Shown in pieces: positions 4,646-6,412 of a DNA stretch of 6,412 nucleotides; the stretch's first letter is position 1, and the number at the start of each line of letters is the position of its first letter. Below the pieces are notes generated by a model. It did not search any database. It saw only the letters and a program-made list of their open reading frames with translations, and was not told the origin of the DNA. The position numbers were made by a program, and so were the translations under genes. Origin of the DNA: Opitutales bacterium (GTDB lineage Bacteria; Verrucomicrobiota; Verrucomicrobiia; Opitutales; JAFGAQ01). Where the stretch lies: the NCBI GenBank assembly GCA_028704125.1, contig JAQVLM010000196.1, positions 1 through 6,412 of the forward strand, in the 5' to 3' direction.

Positions 4646-5650
4646 ATGCTCAGATGGTGCCCATTTGCAGTTTTTGCGATTGCTTTGGCAACGGCAACGC
4701 TCCCCGCGATGAGCCTTTATTGGCCCACCCCAAATACGGCTTTCATCGAAGGGAAACCGGAAGCAACCTACCTTCAGCCAACGGCGTCGGGTCGCTTGGA
4801 ATCCGCGCTTTTCGGCTGCACCCGCAACGATGGGCGACGGTTTCACGAAGGGGTGGACCTCAAGCCGCTGAAAAGAGATCGACGGGGCCGTGCCATCGAT
4901 CCGGTGTTCGCGATTTCCCCCGGATCAGTGGTTCACGTGAACCGGATTGGCGGCAATAGCAGCTACGGCATCTACGTGGTGATCTCCCATCATGAGGATG
5001 GTCTCGAATTCTACTCACTCTATGCCCACCTCGCGTCAGTCGCAAGCGGGTTGAAAGCCGGTGAAAACGTGGTGGCCGGACAACAAATCGGCATCATGGG
5101 AAATACCTCGGTTTCGATCCGCATCCCACACAGCCGCGCCCACCTGCATCTCGAGATCGGATTGCGATTGAACAGCCGTTTCGACGCATGGTATCAACGA
5201 CAAGACTATACCGAACCCAACCGTCACGGGTCCTGGAACGGGATCAACCTACAGGGTATTGATCCTCTGGCGTTCTATCGCCAAATCATGGCAGACACTC
5301 AGGCATCAGCCGTCGGCTTTTTCCTTTCCGAGCCCGTCGCGTTCAGGGTCGCCTATCATTTCAGCAGCCCCCCCGACTTTCTGCGGAGGAACCCTGTGTT
5401 TTCCCCATCCCGGCCATCCAGTATCCAAGCCGGATGGTATCAGATCGGGTTTAATCCGCACGGCCTTCCACTCGAGTGGCACCGCATACCGGATTCGACC
5501 ATTCCTCCATCTTTCGAAAAAGGAAAGGTGCACCTGCTTGAGGTCGTCGCCCCCCCAGAGTCCTGCGCCAAATGGGTGCACAGCAAAAACCGGACATGGG
5601 TGCCATCAGAAACACTGGTGCGACACCTTAAGATTCTTTCCGCCCATTGA
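4646..5650 (+). CDS. Exported M23 (LytM-type) metallopeptidase
   Basis: M23 peptidases are zinc enzymes that cleave peptide cross-links in peptidoglycan. The 334-aa product starts with a signal peptide (hydrophobic core 6-18; likely cleavage after PAMS at residue 23). The catalytic domain shows H67 and D71 in HEGVD, H128 in YAHL and the HLH pair (H166, H168), so all metal-binding and catalytic positions are present. GIYVVISHH (108-116) and AGENVVAGQQIGIMGNT (138-154) are the usual strand and turn between them. The C-terminal 120 residues (about 215-334) form an additional, unrecognised domain with SEPVAFRVAYHF and KVHLLEVVAP, perhaps beta-rich. The frame is open back to an ATG at 4475, but that start would overlap the lipoprotein gene and put 57 polar residues before the signal peptide, so 4646 is preferred. 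No good Shine-Dalgarno precedes it; a GGAGG at 4573-4577 has no in-frame start near it. It may be co-transcribed with the lipoprotein. Confidence 0.92.
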   Translation: MLRWCPFAVFAIALATATLPAMSLYWPTPNTAFIEGKPEATYLQPTASGRLESALFGCTRNDGRRFHEGVDLKPLKRDRRGRAIDPVFAISPGSVVHVNRIGGNSSYGIYVVISHHEDGLEFYSLYAHLASVASGLKAGENVVAGQQIGIMGNTSVSIRIPHSRAHLHLEIGLRLNSRFDAWYQRQDYTEPNRHGSWNGINLQGIDPLAFYRQIMADTQASAVGFFLSEPVAFRVAYHFSSPPDFLRRNPVFSPSRPSSIQAGWYQIGFNPHGLPLEWHRIPDSTIPPSFEKGKVHLLEVVAPPESCAKWVHSKNRTWVPSETLVRHLKILSAH

Positions 5651-5682
5651 GCCATTGTTCTTCACTCCGGATGGCGTTCTGT

Positions 5683-5701
5683 CCCGAGCCCTTGACTCGG
5701 G
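5683..5701. repeat. 6-bp GC-rich hairpin between the M23 and ABC transporter genes
   Basis: CCCGAG (5683-5688) pairs with CTCGGG (5696-5701) around a 7-nt loop, CCCTTGA. No T-run follows, so it is not a standard intrinsic terminator. It could slow decay or polymerase, or simply be chance. Confidence 0.35.
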
Positions 5702-5729
5702 CGAACACTCCCATTCCATAGCGCCATAG

Positions 5730-6412
5730 ATGAATTCGATTCTTCGCATTTCCAAATACCTGTTCCGTTACAAAGGGATGTTTGGGCTGACCTTGTTGCT
5801 CGCGTTGGCCAGTACAGTGTTTGCCTTGGCAATTCCGATCGTCATCGGAAAAGCGGTGGATCAGTTGGTCGAGAGGGTCGACACCCGCCCGCTTTGGGGC
5901 GCATTGGCACTCATGGCACTTTTTTATGCGTTGAGAGACGGGCTGAACTGCCTGCGCATCCGGGTCAACAACAAGCTGGAGCAGACCGTGCTGATCGACA
6001 TCCGGAGAGACCTTCACGGCAAACTCCTGCAATTGCCGATCTCATTCTATGACCGTAGAAAAAGCGGTGAAATCGCATCCCGGGTGGTTGAAGATGTGAA
6101 TGAGGTCGAACGCGCCCTGCTGGATGGCTCCGAACAGGGAGTAACCGCCTTGTGCATGCTCCTCGGGGTTGTCATCATCCTTTTTTCCAGCCAACCCATC
6201 CTGGCCGGCTTGGTTATCCTGCCGCTTCCAATTGTGGTCCTTCTGGGAATTTCGCATGCCAAAGCCACGAGAAAAAACTGGAAGCAGGTCCGGGAGAGCT
6301 CAGCGGAAATGAACAGCGTTCTCGTTGAGGACATTCAGGGCAACCGCCTCATCCAATCGTTTGCCCTCCAACAACGGGAGTCAACGCGCTTTTCGGAAGT
6401 GGCCCGTGAACT
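5730..6412 (+). CDS. ABC transporter, fused permease/ATPase type, N-terminal transmembrane part (runs off right edge)
   Basis: The 227 codons present form most of the exporter-type transmembrane domain (ABC_membrane family, as in MsbA and multidrug exporters). Hydrophobic helices lie at about residues 18-40, 55-72, 136-153 and 157-175. The family landmark LPISFYDRRKSGEIASRVVE (102-121) followed by DVNEVE (122-127) is the first coupling helix and the start of the next segment. ESSAEMNSVLVEDIQGNRLI (189-208) is the second intracellular helix, which typically precedes the last helices and the nucleotide-binding domain. Walker A, the ABC signature and Walker B would lie beyond the edge, so a fused ATPase is expected but not seen. 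The substrate cannot be told; lipids, peptides or drugs are all possible. ATG 5730 is the first possible Met, because TAG directly precedes it in frame. No Shine-Dalgarno is visible. It follows the M23 gene after 79 nt. Confidence 0.93.
   Translation, partial: MNSILRISKYLFRYKGMFGLTLLLALASTVFALAIPIVIGKAVDQLVERVDTRPLWGALALMALFYALRDGLNCLRIRVNNKLEQTVLIDIRRDLHGKLLQLPISFYDRRKSGEIASRVVEDVNEVERALLDGSEQGVTALCMLLGVVIILFSSQPILAGLVILPLPIVVLLGISHAKATRKNWKQVRESSAEMNSVLVEDIQGNRLIQSFALQQRESTRFSEVARE

Noticed and set aside
5259..5729. 156-codon plus-strand open frame
   Set aside because: It is an out-of-frame shadow of the M23 gene, which has clear catalytic motifs; its composition is rich in Ser, Pro and Arg, without domains.
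5628..6032. 134-codon minus-strand open frame
   Set aside because: It is antisense to the ABC transporter N-terminus, whose family motifs are unmistakable.

Overview
The window looks like a chromosomal housekeeping segment of a Gram-negative-type bacterium of moderate GC content. A verrucomicrobial organism (Opitutia-like) is my best guess. This rests on the style of three conserved but uncharacterised proteins (the 265-aa, 194-aa and 162-aa products), which resemble families I associate with Verrucomicrobiota, on a membrane pyrophosphatase gene, and on the scarcity of Shine-Dalgarno sequences. The taxonomy is an inference; no marker gene in the window settles it.

Layout. Bases 1-1705 are on the minus strand: a 265-aa protein of unknown function (908-1705) followed 60 nt later by the N-terminal 282 residues of a membrane-bound ion-pumping pyrophosphatase (hppA, 1-847, running off the left edge). 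Bases 1706-1974 form a divergent intergenic region with a good sigma70-type promoter for the rightward gene, an 8-bp inverted repeat, and coding-like minus-strand fragments that may be a decayed gene. From 1975 to the right edge everything is on the plus strand: a small two-helix membrane protein (1975-2235) with a possible weak terminator; a promoter and a tRNA-Pro(CGG) gene (2371-2448); ybaB (2525-2833); recR (2862-3458); a 194-aa conserved hypothetical (3494-4078); a 162-aa lipoprotein overlapping it by ATGA (4075-4563); an exported M23 metallopeptidase (4646-5650); and the transmembrane part of an ABC exporter (5730 to the edge).

Functional reading. ybaB-recR is the widespread pair for nucleoid binding and RecFOR recombinational repair, here headed by a tRNA gene instead of dnaX. 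No convincing terminator separates the tRNA from ybaB, so the tRNA promoter probably also drives ybaB-recR and perhaps the genes after them. The next genes turn toward the envelope: a lipoprotein whose C-terminal half resembles the SecD/SecDF P1-head pattern, a LytM-type peptidase with all metal-site residues visible, and an ABC exporter.

The most unusual item is a 34-nt element (2461-2494), 12 nt after the tRNA. It reads as a tRNA acceptor stem joined directly to a T-arm, a natural 'minihelix', and matches the 3' part of the neighbouring tRNA-Pro at 18 of 22 bases while keeping a fully paired but different acceptor stem. No CRISPR array, insertion sequence, phage gene or defence system was seen.
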